Origin: Tritrichomonas musculus
Lineage: Eukaryota; Parabasalia; Tritrichomonadida; Tritrichomonadidae
Assembly: GCA_039105265.1 (NCBI GenBank)
Contig: JAPFFF010000065.1
Span: 62,001 to 126,000 of the forward strand
Reading direction: 5' to 3'
DNA length: 64,000 nucleotides
The notes beneath the pieces were generated by a model. The model did no database searches, had not been told where the DNA came from, and worked only from the letters and a program-made list of their open reading frames with translations. This document shows, one piece after another, positions 30,300-40,630 of the stretch (position 1 is its first letter; each line of letters starts with the position of its first letter). A program made the translations under genes and the position numbers.

Positions 30300-31136
30300 T
30301 ATAAATTTTATGTTCAAAGTCAGTTTCAATTAAACTGAAAACAGAAACGATTTTAAGAGTACCACTCAATAATTATCCTCAAGATTTTACATTTGATGTT
30401 AATGGTCAACTAATTCAAACTTCTAAAATCATCGCGGATTTATTATCTTCCAAAATTGCCAAAATTCACCAAAGTGATCCAACAATCAGTGAATATACTA
30501 TTACCACCAAATAGAGAGGAAATTTTACCAATTTCCTCGAACTTTGTTCATTTAATGAGAAAGAAATCAGCGAGTTTTTTTGTGTGTGAACTTTTTGAGA
30601 AGCTTGGTACAGAAATTGTTGACATCACCAAAGAATCCATTGAAATTACAGCAGGTAACGTTATCGAGATGCTTATTCAGCACGAAAAGTTGTAGTCATT
30701 CCACGCTGATGAAATCGAGCCCGAAGTGGACTTCATCAGCGAAAATTTCGGCGATTTGGTCGAGAAGCGGTCGAGCGATCTGCGGAAGCTTGGACGAGTC
30801 ACTCTTGAGAAGATTATCGGCAACGATAGACTGACAGTTGAATCAGAATCACAGCTTTTGAAATTTGTCAGCTCACTGTACGCTGAGAACGATGAAATTT
30901 CTGACTTTTTTGAGTACGTTTATTTTGAGAATGTATCGGGAAATGAGATTGATGAATTAATCAGTCAGTTTAAGGTTGATGACATGACGTCAGGCATGTG
31001 GAATTCTCTGTGCAGACGACTTATTTTATCGGTTGAACCAAAAAGTGACACTCTAACCGAAAACCGCCTCCACAAAACAAAAAAGATGAAAAAAGAAAGA
31101 AGAACCAATTTGATTTTGCCTTTACATTGTTCTTAA
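30300..31136 (+). pseudogene. Relic of a trichomonad BTB/BACK-like gene
   Basis: Frames on the plus strand change twice. The first gives RVPLNNYPQDFTFDVNGQ and then ADLLSSKIAKIHQSDPTI, ending at 30513. The second reads PKFTKVIQQSVNILL through ESIEITAGNVIEMLIQHEKL and stops at 30695. The third runs DEIEPEVDFISENFGDLV, LTVESESQLLKFVSSLY, FFEYVYFENVSGNEIDELI and MWNSLCRRLI to 31136. The order (short beta-rich 'FxFxVNGxxxxTSKIxADLLS' head, helical middle, 'LTVESESQLLxFV' tail) resembles a large trichomonad family with BTB- and BACK-like organisation. The middle is conspicuously GC-richer than its flanks. No complete frame remains. Confidence 0.6.
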
Positions 31137-31406
31137 GAGAATTATTTTTAAATATTATGTGAACAAGAGAACTGTTCAATCAATTTGTCTCATCAATCTT
31201 TTCAGAAATATCACTTTACATTTTACTTTATATGAATTCATTGTGTTTTTCAGAAAAAATAGTGTTTATTTTTTTTCGATTTTTGGTTAACAAAAAATAT
31301 GTTAAAAATAACGTACAAAAGCATTATCATGTGTATAGCGAGTTTGAGTAAAAACAAATTATATTTAAAAGACTTAAATAAAAAAGAAATATATTTATAA
31401 AATACT
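31137..31406. other. AT-rich spacer between convergent genes
   Basis: Nothing else is seen. Confidence 0.4.
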
Positions 31407-32108
31407 TTATGCATCTATTAAATATCCGAACTGATTATTATCAAACATGTATTTTCCGAGATCTGAATATCCTTCAGGATGGATATTCAAACGATCTGAT
31501 GTATTTGAAAACATTATATCAAAATCTTGATCTTCATCATCATATAAGATATGAAGATCTGAGGTAGCATAATTCTTTTCAGGAATATCTTCAATTTCAT
31601 TATCGATTGAAAATCCTAAGGTATCAAAATCAATGGCTTGTCTTTCAAAGAGAAGCCTCATTGAAGATGGAATTGACTTTGCGTAAATAGAACTCATTGA
31701 ACCTTCTGCTGAGTAAGATCGTTTTTTATGACGAGAAGAATTACAAGTTTTTTGCTTCTGGCAAAAAAATTTATTTGGCCCATTATATTCTTTATTTAAT
31801 AGGCAAATATGAAATGTTGTGTTGCATTCAAGGCATCGTAGCTGGATATGGCAAGATGCATTTGTTCCTCCAGGTGTCACGGCAATAGAGGAACAATTAG
31901 AAAGCTTAATTGATCCATTTTTGATTTTTTGGACTTCATTGCTTGTCTCATTTAAATCCAAAAAATGTAAAATTTCGCAATGATTATTAAGTTCTGAATG
32001 ATTGGCTGTTTCGCCGTAGACACAAATGTTGTGACAGGAACAACATACCTGGCATTTCCTTTGCTCGTTAGAGCTAAGGTTGCATAGGTACATGTCCTTA
32101 TCAAACAT
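31407..32108 (-). CDS. Cys-rich orphan protein, possible zinc binding
   Basis: 233 residues from ATG at 32108. The first half has paired cysteines (CQVCCSCHNIC, CLECNTTFHICLL, FFCQKQKTC) spaced as in treble-clef or FYVE/PHD-like zinc domains, but I cannot match a family. A His/Lys/Arg run (SSRHKKRSYSAEGSMSS) follows, then an acidic tail (YDDEDQDFDIMF) ending FGYLIDA. There is no signal peptide or membrane segment. The strand carries an uninterrupted frame with ordinary codon use, so it is probably a real gene. A nuclear or regulatory role would be speculative. Confidence 0.65.
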   Translation of the reverse strand: MFDKDMYLCNLSSNEQRKCQVCCSCHNICVYGETANHSELNNHCEILHFLDLNETSNEVQKIKNGSIKLSNCSSIAVTPGGTNASCHIQLRCLECNTTFHICLLNKEYNGPNKFFCQKQKTCNSSRHKKRSYSAEGSMSSIYAKSIPSSMRLLFERQAIDFDTLGFSIDNEIEDIPEKNYATSDLHILYDDEDQDFDIMFSNTSDRLNIHPEGYSDLGKYMFDNNQFGYLIDA

Positions 32109-32822
32109 TCGTTAGATCTAATTTCAATGTTGTAAAAATTTAGGTTTATTATTTCATCTGATGGAACTTTTTGAAAAAAAAATCTTCTCAAAAAATAAAC
32201 AATAATTATTTGAAAAAGAAATAGATATTCAAAAAGTTTGAAAAAAAAATTTGAGATAAACTAAATATCATTATTTTTATACTAAAAAACAATTATATTT
32301 ATTAAAAAATTACAACAAATGTAATTTTTTTTTTGCATCTTAAACCTTGTTTTTTGATTTGCACCTCCTATTCAAAATAAACTATATTTTCTTCATTAAT
32401 AAATAGGTTTCAAAAAGAATATATGCATAATTTAAATAATTTATATAATGTAGTATATTATTTATAATTTTAAAATAAATATAAATGGGTGTTTATCAAT
32501 ATAATACTTTTTTTATTTAAATGGGAGGTTTATATAATACACAAAATTTTGAGAAGGATTATCAACGGAAGATAAAAAAAAAAAAACTGATTTATCTCTA
32601 AGTTAGAAAAGGATAAATTTGTTCATAGAGTTGAAAATTTTAATATTTCAATAACTAAGACATTTTTATTATTACCATACGCTTTACGTTTTAATGTTAA
32701 TTTTAAACAACATTATGCTTAAGGTTCTCCTTTCAAATTCAAAAGATTAAATTCAATGAGATTTCACAAATAAAATATCAATAAATATTGTTTTTAAAAA
32801 TGAATTAAAATATAAAATTTAT
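32109..32822. other. AT-rich spacer
   Basis: No gene is seen. The right boundary is the target-site duplication of the next element. Confidence 0.4.
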
Positions 32823-33214
32823 ACAGATATATAGGGTGGTCAAATCGGCCCAAAATAATATTTTTTAAAAATCATGGGCCAAAATGTGGGCCAAGATGGG
32901 TTAATGTGGGTCAAAAATAATCAATAAATATCACATATATTTTTTTAAATATATAAATATATTAATATAATTATCGTTTTATATATTTTTAAAAGTATTT
33001 TTTTCTGCTAATTTAATAAATTGAATGCGATAAAACTATATTAAATTATATCTAATTTGATAGTTTTTTTATCGTTTTAATCAGAAATATTGAGTATCCA
33101 AAAAATAAATATATCTTCCTAAAAGTTTTTTATATTAAATAAACTAACATATTTTTATTATATATAATGGTCATAAATATAAATTAGATAAATAAAACAA
33201 TAAAAAACATATAT

Positions 33215-33358
33215 AAAATTTTGGCCTAACTTGGCCCAAGTTAGCCCAAGTTGGCCCAAATTTTTTGGGTTAACTTTTCTCACAAATTTTGAATAATTCA
33301 GAGGATATTTGGCAATTAAATTTGGGCTAACTTGGGTCAAGTTGGGCCAAAATTTTGC
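33215..33358. repeat. Inverted repeat rich in GGCCCAAG words within element A
   Basis: Arms at about 33215-33253 and 33322-33357 (AAAATTTTGGCC-AACTTG) are near-complementary and also contain the direct word TTGGCCCAAGTT several times. This explains the apparent open frame on the minus strand, which is not a gene. Confidence 0.6.
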
Positions 33359-33387
33359 ATTCAAAATAAATTAATATATCAGTATAT

Positions 33388-34480
33388 AAAGGTCATGACA
33401 CGAACAAACTTTTTGAGAAGGTGGGATGTGGTTATCAAAAAGTTGGGAAATAAATGCTTATATCTCGTTAAAAAATTGGATATATCATAAATCTTAATAC
33501 CAATAAAATATTTATAGGTATTATAATACAATAAAACAATATAAACATGAAACATTTGTTTTTTCCATTTTTAAAAAGGCCTAAAAAAATCTAATATCCC
33601 ACTTCTAATAACAATATTTATTTAATATTAATGGGCAGAAAAAAAATACACTTGATAAAAAATTAAAATCCTATATTGTTTTTTAAAATATTCAAATATA
33701 TAATTGGTTATAAAAGCTTTTTTATAGACATAATATTGCATATTTGGATTCACAAAAAGTTAAACTTTTTCAAACAATTATAATATTAAAAATATTTCAT
33801 GAGAGAATACCGAATACTTGACGAAATGATTTCTCTTTCAAAAATTCAACCAAAACTTAGGAATTACTCAAAATTAATTTATACAAAGAATTGGAAGATT
33901 TTTCACAAACACTTATAACCAATATATTTCAGGATTTGAAAAAGAAAAATATATCTAAAAATGAACATATTTTCTTCGAATTTCTTGAAAAAAAGAATTT
34001 AAAAATTACCAAAGAGTCCAACTTTATTTGTAAAAGCTCAGATATATATGTCAATCCTGCCACGATACCTAACATTCAAAATAGATACAAAGAAAAGATT
34101 ACGAAGCAATGTCCATGGTCATTGAAAGATATTAATTTGCTTAAGAAGCTCGTGAATGATATTGGTCCAAATTGTACAAAATTATCTTCATATTTTGAAA
34201 AAGATCCATAAAATCAATTTACAATAAAGCATCTAAGTTGTATAAAGCAAGAGAGATATTGAAAAAACCATTCCTTAATTAAATCATTAAACAATTAATC
34301 TAAAAAATAAATTTTTTAGTCATATAAACTTTTTCTATTGAAAATATTTTTTTTAATTCAATTTTTTTACTATCATTTTTTTTTTATCAATTATTTTACG
34401 ATCATTTTTTTTTCGTTTCATTTTTTCACTCAAAAAAATTCAAATAAAACGATCAATTTTTGAATTGTGTCATGACCTTT
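33388..34480 (+). mobile_element. Element B: nested 1.1 kb transposon with 8-bp target duplication
   Basis: Inverted ends AAAGGTCATGACAC at 33388 and its complement ending at 34480 are flanked by exact 8-bp direct repeats CAGTATAT (33380-33387 and 34481-34488). Eight-bp duplications are known for hAT and some other superfamilies. The interior carries a broken SANT/Myb-like gene rather than a transposase, so it is non-autonomous. Confidence 0.75.
33799..34281 (+). pseudogene. SANT/Myb-like gene relic carried by element B
   Basis: A plus-strand ATG at 33799 opens MREYRILDEMISLSKIQPKL. A shift then leads to YKELEDFSQTLITNIFQDL, QNRYKEKITKQCPWSLKDIN and LLKKLVNDIGPNCTKLSSYF. A second shift leads to SIYNKASKLYKAREILKK and a stop near 34281. 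The W..........L..V...G..C.KLSSYF spacing resembles one SANT/Myb repeat. At least two frameshifts break it. The apparent start at 33891 is TTG and not a real start. Confidence 0.45.
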
Positions 34481-34800
34481 CAGTATATTTATATCTTCCT
34501 ATGAAGTTAAGAGGCTATTTAAGAATTAAAATAATAATAATTAAAGATATCCTTAATTATTATATTATTAATTAACTTTTCATTAGTAAATATGAAATGT
34601 ATTTCTAAAATTATGATTATATGACATAAACAAAATGTTTAATGCAGCTTTTTTATTTTAAACATTTGAGATATTAAAATATCTGATAAAATTTATCATT
34701 TTTTTTCATAGGTTGAACATTATTTTTGCACAAATTTTCATTTCAAAACATTTTTTTGAGGTAAAATCATATAATTTTGTTAAAATGAGATGAATTAATA

Positions 34801-35631
34801 GACCTATCCACAAATCAAAAATCGTTTGTTGAACGTTTATTGAAAATTTGCGGACAACAAACTTTTTGTGAACATCTTAAAATTCTCAAATAATAAAATA
34901 TTTGTAAAAAAGCTAATGTTTGCATCTATAAAACATTTTCGAGGACAATATTTTTTAAAAACAATATTAAATTCAAATGATATGAGCAAACAATTAAAAA
35001 TAGTTGCAAATAGTTTATTATCCAAAATAAGTATTAATAAGAACAAATTCGACTATATCAATAATATACTTTATAATTCAATGTTTGATAAGAATTTGCT
35101 ATTTTATTTATGTTTTCATAGATGAATTATGTGAAAATAATTATGATCATTTCGAATTTAGTAACTAAAATTTTATATAGCCAATATTTTCATCAATCAT
35201 TTTAAATAATACAATTTAAATCATATGAATTTTGCATATACAGCTGATTAAAATCGTAAAAATCAAAATTTTTTAATTATTATCCTTTTTCAAAATATTT
35301 ATTCTGTTCTTTTATGTACATTCAATTATAAATTTTGATCTTTATTTAAAAACAGCCAAATCATTAATTAATTTTTTTCTTTAAAAAACACATATTTGAA
35401 GATATCGGAACAAAAAAAAAAATTAAAACATAATGCACATAAACGTTTTGTTTTTGAACAAAACGTTTACCAAAAAACTTAAAAAATTACGGACAATACC
35501 ACTTATTTGCAAAGAATGGGATATTTAGAAATAATTAAATATTCGAGTACATAAAAATGTTCACAAAAAGTTTATTGTCCGCAAATTTTTAGTAAACGTT
35601 CAACAAACGATTTTTGATTTGTGGATAGGTC
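34801..35631. mobile_element. Element C: 831-bp MITE-like element with about 75-bp inverted ends
   Basis: The first 75 bases (GACCTATCCACAAATCAAAA onwards) recur as the complement at the right end with only about three differences. TA dinucleotides flank both sides (34799-34800 and 35632-35633), as for Tc1/mariner-type insertions. A perfect 12-bp hairpin AAACGTTTTGTT-TTTG-AACAAAACGTTT lies at 35441-35468. An 85-codon frame inside (34868-35125) starts ATGAATATT, may be a captured fragment, and is not recognised. The near identity of the ends suggests a young insertion. Confidence 0.7.
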
Positions 35632-36320
35632 TAATATAATTATTCGATATGACTTTATCTTTTTATAGTTTAGGAAAAACATACAGAAATTTTCTAAGTG
35701 GTATAATTGTAATAAGATACCACTTGTTCGACTCAACCCTATGCCTTATTTTTTTATTCTATTTAAAATAAAGTTTTATTAATTTAAAACTTTGTTAAAC
35801 GCATCCAAAAGCTAAATATTGCATTTGTGCTATCTTAATTTTATTATATTCTGCTTTTAACTGAAATTCTTCAAAATTTTAAATATCAATAAGATGAGAA
35901 AAAAAAATACAAGCAAATAAATCATAATGAATTAATCAAATATATTAGGGAAAATTCAAAATATATGAAATAATGAATTTGATCAACCCAATAAAAATAC
36001 CTGTTTTATTTTAGGTAAAAAATTGACCTCAACAATCAATATTTTAAAAATTTTTCTCTTCTCCCTCCCCGCTCGACAACATTTTTCGCAAACTAAAAAA
36101 AAAAAAAAAAAAAAAAAAAAAGCAATTATTTGACCTTTTTTGATCGTTATTGATTGAAAAAAATTGAGAAGATATTTGGTGACCCAATGACTACGTTTTT
36201 TTTTTTTTGACCCATTTATCTTTTTTTGGCCCACCCAGTGCCACCCTACAGATATATATTTCAAATAATTGAATAAAAACATTTTAATGAAATCTTATCG
36301 ATTTTTTTTTTTTTTTTTTT

Positions 36321-36659
36321 TTAAGGGACCACTATCAAATTCTGTGTTGAAAATTCTATGAGTTATCACAAAATTAATTGACTTAAAAAAAATTATTTCT
36401 TGAGTATTTTTGCTATATTTTGGTATATATAAATTATATAAATTATATATCATTTATTTCTATTCTTCTTTTAAACCTATTCCCTTTTTTCAATAAAAAT
36501 TTAAAAGTTGAAAGGATGTAAAAATTTTTCAAAAATGATCGGAATGGTGAAATTTTAAAGTTTTAAACTTTTTCCGAAATAATAACCATTGAATTTTATT
36601 TTCTATGAGTTTTTTCAATATTGAAATGTTTACAAAAAAATATGATAGTGGTCCCTTAA
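36321..36659. repeat. Element D: short inverted-repeat (MITE-like) unit
   Basis: Perfect 17-bp arms TTAAGGGACCACTATCA (36321-36337) and complement (36643-36659) lie between a T run on the left and an A run on the right. There is no coding sequence. The word TAGTGGTCC is shared with the mariner-type ends at 9991. No clean target duplication was found. Confidence 0.5.
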
Positions 36660-37399
36660 AAAAAAAATTTAAAATTTATTATAAATAAATAAATATCAAA
36701 TATATGTACAGCTCGGAATTATTACTGTTGCGTTATTTTACAGTAATAAGCAAATAAAGGAACAATTTGAAAATTTTCAAAAATTTTTAAAAATTTAAAA
36801 ATTAAAATTTTAATATTTTTTTAATTGTGTTCTTTAGTTGAAAATCGTATCATTCTCTTAATTATGATAAAATAAAACTTGGATTTATAAAAGTATTATT
36901 CTCAAAAAGTTCGATTTAATAATTATCATTCATTGTTATACAAATATAAACGATCTGAAGGTCAAAAATATTTGACTTTAAAAAGGCCAAAAAGTTTCCA
37001 TTACTGCAGTTAGCGGTTTACAGTAATAAGGTATTCAATTCAAATTTACCATAAATAGGTGAAAAAGCAGCCGTTATTACTGCAGTTAGCGGTTTACAGT
37101 AATAAGAATTCAATTATTATTGACCTATTTTTTGCCTTAAAAGAGGTTATTGGTTAATATTATGGTGAATATAATATTCAATATAATATTAAATTTTATT
37201 TATTATGACTTTCTAATATTTTTTTAATGTTCACATTATCATTAAGTTAATTCATACTTTTTTACTGATTTAAAGCAAATTGAAAATTTGTATATTAAAT
37301 ACTAAGAATTAAATAGAATCAAAAAATAATTATACAGAAAAAATAAATTAATTTTGAATTCTAATCTGAAATTTTCTATTTAGAAATATATTTTGGAAA

Positions 37400-37450
37400 T
37401 TCCTCGGAGCACTTTTTGAGAGCGAAGCTCTCAAAAAGTGCTGAGAGGAA
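37400..37450. repeat. Very strong hairpin
   Basis: A perfect 15-bp stem, AGCACTTTTTGAGAG (37408-37422) with its complement (37428-37442), is closed by a CGAAG loop and extended by a 6-bp outer stem TTCCTC/GAGGAA across a 2-base bulge. It lies just outside the left inner repeat of element E. Confidence 0.9.
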
Positions 37451-37459
37451 TGTGCAAAT

Positions 37460-38118
37460 CTCTCAAATGTGTCCACTTTTTGAACGTTCCTTTTAAAATT
37501 TCTCCAAAAATTCCTTTTTGGTCGGATACTCTCAAAAAGTTAAAAAATTGAATCAATCCTGATTTGAAAAATGACTTTTTCAATAAAAATCTTGAACCAT
37601 TTATTTATTTTCAAAAAATTAAAGCTATGTTTGGACGAAATTACAATGCACTTCCAAATACAAATCCTGTATTTCAACATCCTCAAAATAATGGAATTGG
37701 CGTTTCTACTTATTCAAATCAGCCAACCAATTTTTTTAACTTTCAATTCCAAAATCAAACGATAAACAATAATTTTCCTGTACAACAGCCGCAATTTCCA
37801 ATGAATTATTACCAACCGCCTTTTCAACAACCGCCAAATTACAACCAAAATAACGCAACTCAAGAATCTAACGATTTCTCTGAAAAATCAATTGCAACGG
37901 AAGGTGGCAAAGTGAGGCATATTTATTATATTTTGATCGAGATCAAGATAAAGCAGGTCTCCAAATCAGTGATATCTTATAAATTTAATAAAAATTTTAA
38001 TTTTTTTATAATTTTATCTTTTTTAATTCAATTTTTTAACTTTTTGAGAGTATCCGACCAAAAGGAATTTTTGGAGAAATTTAAAGGAACAAAGTTCAAA
38101 AAGTGGACCATTTGAGAG
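37460..38118. repeat. Inner inverted repeats of element E (93-94 bp arms)
   Basis: Arms 37460-37553 and 38026-38118 are near-complementary (TCTCCAAAAATTCC, GGTCGGATACTCTCAAAAAG). They flank about 470 bp that include a captured gene start. They may be the ends of a further nested element whose target duplication I could not identify. Confidence 0.75.
37627..38115 (+). pseudogene. Captured 5' fragment of a Gln/Asn/Pro-rich protein gene
   Basis: The ATG at 37627 opens MFGRNYNALPNTNPVFQH, then a Gln/Asn/Pro/Phe-rich segment (FNFQFQNQTINNNF, YYQPPFQQPPNYNQNN) and SNDFSEKSIATEGGKVRHI. After this, composition becomes Lys/Ile/Phe-rich and the frame runs into the right inverted repeat, ending in transposon sequence. 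The first part has the character of a real host gene start; the rest is readthrough. The upstream TTG-initiated extension is not supported. The source gene is not in this window. Confidence 0.5.
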
Positions 38119-38380
38119 ATTTTTTGAATATTTTATTTATATTATTTTAATTATTTTGAATACTTTATTTATATTATTTTATTAATTTTGAATGCTTTTG
38201 TTAGCATTTTGAATTATTTGTTATAATTTCTCAAAATTTTAATGAAAGCAAAATTTTTCAAAATTTTTATATATCAAAAATTTTTAATTTGACAATTTTG
38301 AGCAAAATCCCAAATCGCAGTCATAAGAAGACAAAAAATTGAATGGGCCTGCAGTAGTAATTCCGAGCTGTAAATATATG

Positions 38381-39011
38381 AAAATAATTCATTGGTCGCG
38401 TTAAGCTAAATTTTAATTCTATTCATGAAAAAATGTGAAAAATTTTGTAACAAAACAAAAAATTGAATTCTTTCTTTTTAAATTATCTTTTTGAATTGGA
38501 TTTGAATTATTAAATGAAAGATTTCCAACTTAGTGAATCTGCAATTTCTTAACTATCCCATGAATCCAGCTTTAAACCCAAAGAAATCCAAAAAAAAAAA
38601 ATACTATATTAAATATCAATAAACAACTCATTGCAACATATATTTTATTATTTACTTTCCGAAATAATAAATACAACTGATAATAATTTTTGAAAAAAAT
38701 ATAATTTTCATATCACATTTCATAAAAATACGATCATGTTTTGAATTTGTTGCATCTACTCTATAGAAATCATAAAATTAAAAAACAAATAAAATTTTGA
38801 ATAAAAGAAGATTTAATCGTTGAGGCCAATTTTTATTTATTTTTCACCAAAACTTTTTCAGAAAAATGCTCTATTGAATTATTTATTCCATGAGTTAATT
38901 CAATATTGAATAATTTACTTTTTTTTTTGGGAAGGAGAACCTTAAAAATAGGAATTTTTCTATTAAATTTCGTTTAATAAAACAACATTATATAAAACTA
39001 ACAGTAAAGAA
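38381..39011. other. AT-rich spacer
   Basis: No gene or strong repeat is seen. Confidence 0.4.
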
Positions 39012-40214
39012 TCAAATTAGAGTCAAATTTTCATCGCTCCAATCTAATTTTCTCGGAATGAAATACATTCCAAAAGGCAAAGATATTAAAGTAATACACA
39101 TAAAAATGATCATGATAATATATTCGTCCATATTTTTTTTCAAGAAAGGGAACAAATAGGTGACGCCAAAAGAACAGATCATATTTCCAAATGTAATCAG
39201 CATTTGGCCATCTAACCGATCCCCTTTTGCAAACAAGTCGTGGCAAATGAACCAAGGAATGGGTCCCTGACCCTGTCCGAAACTTAATAAATACAAGAAA
39301 ACGCTTGATGCTTGGAACCAGCCTGCGTTTTTCATATTTAAACAAATAATGTACAACATTTGGCTTAAAAGAAGAAAGCAAGAGGAAATTCCCCACATTT
39401 TTCTTCTTCCAATACCATCCATATTAAATAAAGCAATGAAAACGCTGACTAACTGGGATGACTGGGCAAGTGCTGACTGTAGATTTTCATTGATGTAAAT
39501 ACCTGTGTTTGACATAATATCTGTTAAATGGTCGAGAATTGCATTAATACCACAAAATTGTTGGAAAACCATAAGTAAAATTCCAATAACGATATTTAAA
39601 GCATTCTTTCTTTGAAATATTGTTTCTCTTTTTTCTTTTTCTGTTCTATCATCAGGTACAATACAAACAAGTCCACAAAAAGTGGCGCCAACAATTGCTG
39701 CTATTGTTGCAAGCATCTGGAATGAGGCAAATGTGCCAACAACAGAAAAAATAATCATTCCTAAAACTATTCCAAATTGATTTAAGCATCCAACCATACC
39801 AACTGTATCTTCAGGTGATAAATTGGTCATCATTATTGGGGTAAGGGAAGCTGATCCACCGACAATAATGCCTTGAATTGATCTTAATATAATTCCAACA
39901 TAAAGCAGTTCTGGTGTCAATAAAAAATATAATAACCATATAACACTATTAATTAAATGAAATGTAAACAAGCATTTTCTGCCTGAAATGAAGTGAAATA
40001 AGAGCCTAATCGCAAACCCACCAATTGCGCCGAATAGTGAAGCAAAATTAGAAAAATATGATATTAATCGTTCATCTTTATGATAATCCCAATCGGGATA
40101 TTGTTTTTTTAAATCTTCGATAGGTAAACCGCTAAAATTCAATGTAAATCCAAATTCAATAGAACATAATGTGTAAATAAGTCCATAACTAGCTACTTTT
40201 GCTGAGAGGGACAT
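39012..40214 (-). CDS. Sugar transporter of the major facilitator superfamily
   Basis: 400 residues from ATG at 40214, with about ten to twelve hydrophobic segments. Sugar-porter motifs are visible: ISGRKCLF after helix 2, RSIQGIIVGGSAS in helix 4, PDDRTEKEKRETIF in the central loop, QQFCGINAILDH in helix 7 (matching the QQxxGxNxxxY sugar-binding motif, Tyr replaced by His), MDGIGRRKMWG between helices 8 and 9, and GQGPIPWFICHDLF in helix 10. It is shorter than the usual 450-500 because terminal tails are minimal. Hexose uptake at the plasma membrane is the likely role. The gene is intact although it sits between transposon blocks. Confidence 0.95.
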   Translation of the reverse strand: MSLSAKVASYGLIYTLCSIEFGFTLNFSGLPIEDLKKQYPDWDYHKDERLISYFSNFASLFGAIGGFAIRLLFHFISGRKCLFTFHLINSVIWLLYFLLTPELLYVGIILRSIQGIIVGGSASLTPIMMTNLSPEDTVGMVGCLNQFGIVLGMIIFSVVGTFASFQMLATIAAIVGATFCGLVCIVPDDRTEKEKRETIFQRKNALNIVIGILLMVFQQFCGINAILDHLTDIMSNTGIYINENLQSALAQSSQLVSVFIALFNMDGIGRRKMWGISSCFLLLSQMLYIICLNMKNAGWFQASSVFLYLLSFGQGQGPIPWFICHDLFAKGDRLDGQMLITFGNMICSFGVTYLFPFLKKNMDEYIIMIIFMCITLISLPFGMYFIPRKLDWSDENLTLI

Positions 40215-40630
40215 TCGTTATTTATTTTGAATATAAAGAAAATTCAATCCAAAAAAGAGTTATAACTTTTTAATATATTAATTGAATATTTAAATTATTT
40301 ATAATAAAGAAAAATCTGAGTTAAAACTTTTTGTATTTTTTTTATCTTTACGACAATATTCAAATATTTACATTTGATAAACAAAATTAAATATTTTTAT
40401 ATTGTAAATATAAAATGCATGCTTAAAATAAAATATAAATTTTTGATATTTCTTATAACGGTTCAACCAATGAATAAAAAAATTTAAGTCCATGGCATTT
40501 AGTCAGCGTATTGGTGGAGGATGTCTATTTTTTTATGTGATTTATTGCTAATCATATAATAAAAATATAAATTTAATGATTATAAGATTAAATACTAATT
40601 AGTGAGTTTAAAACAAATCATTTTGAGAAA
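40215..40630. other. Spacer before MULE
   Basis: AT-rich. A short plus-strand frame MAFSQRIGGGCLFFYVIYC at about 40493 stops after 19 codons and could be a gene-start relic; otherwise nothing. Confidence 0.35.

Larger units (their letters stand above)
32833..36247. mobile_element. Element A: 3.4 kb transposon with 10-bp target duplication, MULE-like
   Basis: The ends are inverted (AGGGTGG...GGCC on the left; GGCC...CCACCCT on the right). They are flanked by an exact 10-bp direct repeat ACAGATATAT at 32823-32832 and 36248-36257. A 9-11-bp duplication fits Mutator-like elements. The subterminal left region is packed with GGCCCA/TGGGCC words. No transposase of its own is visible, so it is non-autonomous. 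Two other elements (33388-34480 and 34801-35631) sit inside it and are therefore younger or were co-mobilised. Confidence 0.7.
36707..38372. mobile_element. Element E: 1.67 kb transposon with 8-bp target duplication and captured gene piece
   Basis: Ends TACAGCTCGGAATTA...ACTG and complement are flanked by an 8-bp direct repeat AATATATG (36699-36706 and 38373-38380). The left end contains the TTATTACTG...CAGTAATAA hairpin, repeated twice more at about 37005 and 37076. No transposase is visible. An inner pair of 93-bp inverted repeats encloses the start of a host-like gene. A solo copy of the same end lies at 11887-11997, so the family is dispersed. Superfamily uncertain (8-bp duplication suggests hAT). 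Confidence 0.75.

Noticed and set aside
33158-33364. 68-codon minus-strand frame
   Set aside because: Explained by the GGCCCAAG inverted repeat of element A; composition is not protein-like outside it.
33891-34211. Treating the TTG-initiated frame as an intact gene
   Set aside because: Trichomonad genes start at ATG; the coding relic clearly continues in other frames on both sides.
35983-36282. 99-codon minus-strand frame with Phe run
   Set aside because: Driven by a long poly-A tract and the right end of element A.
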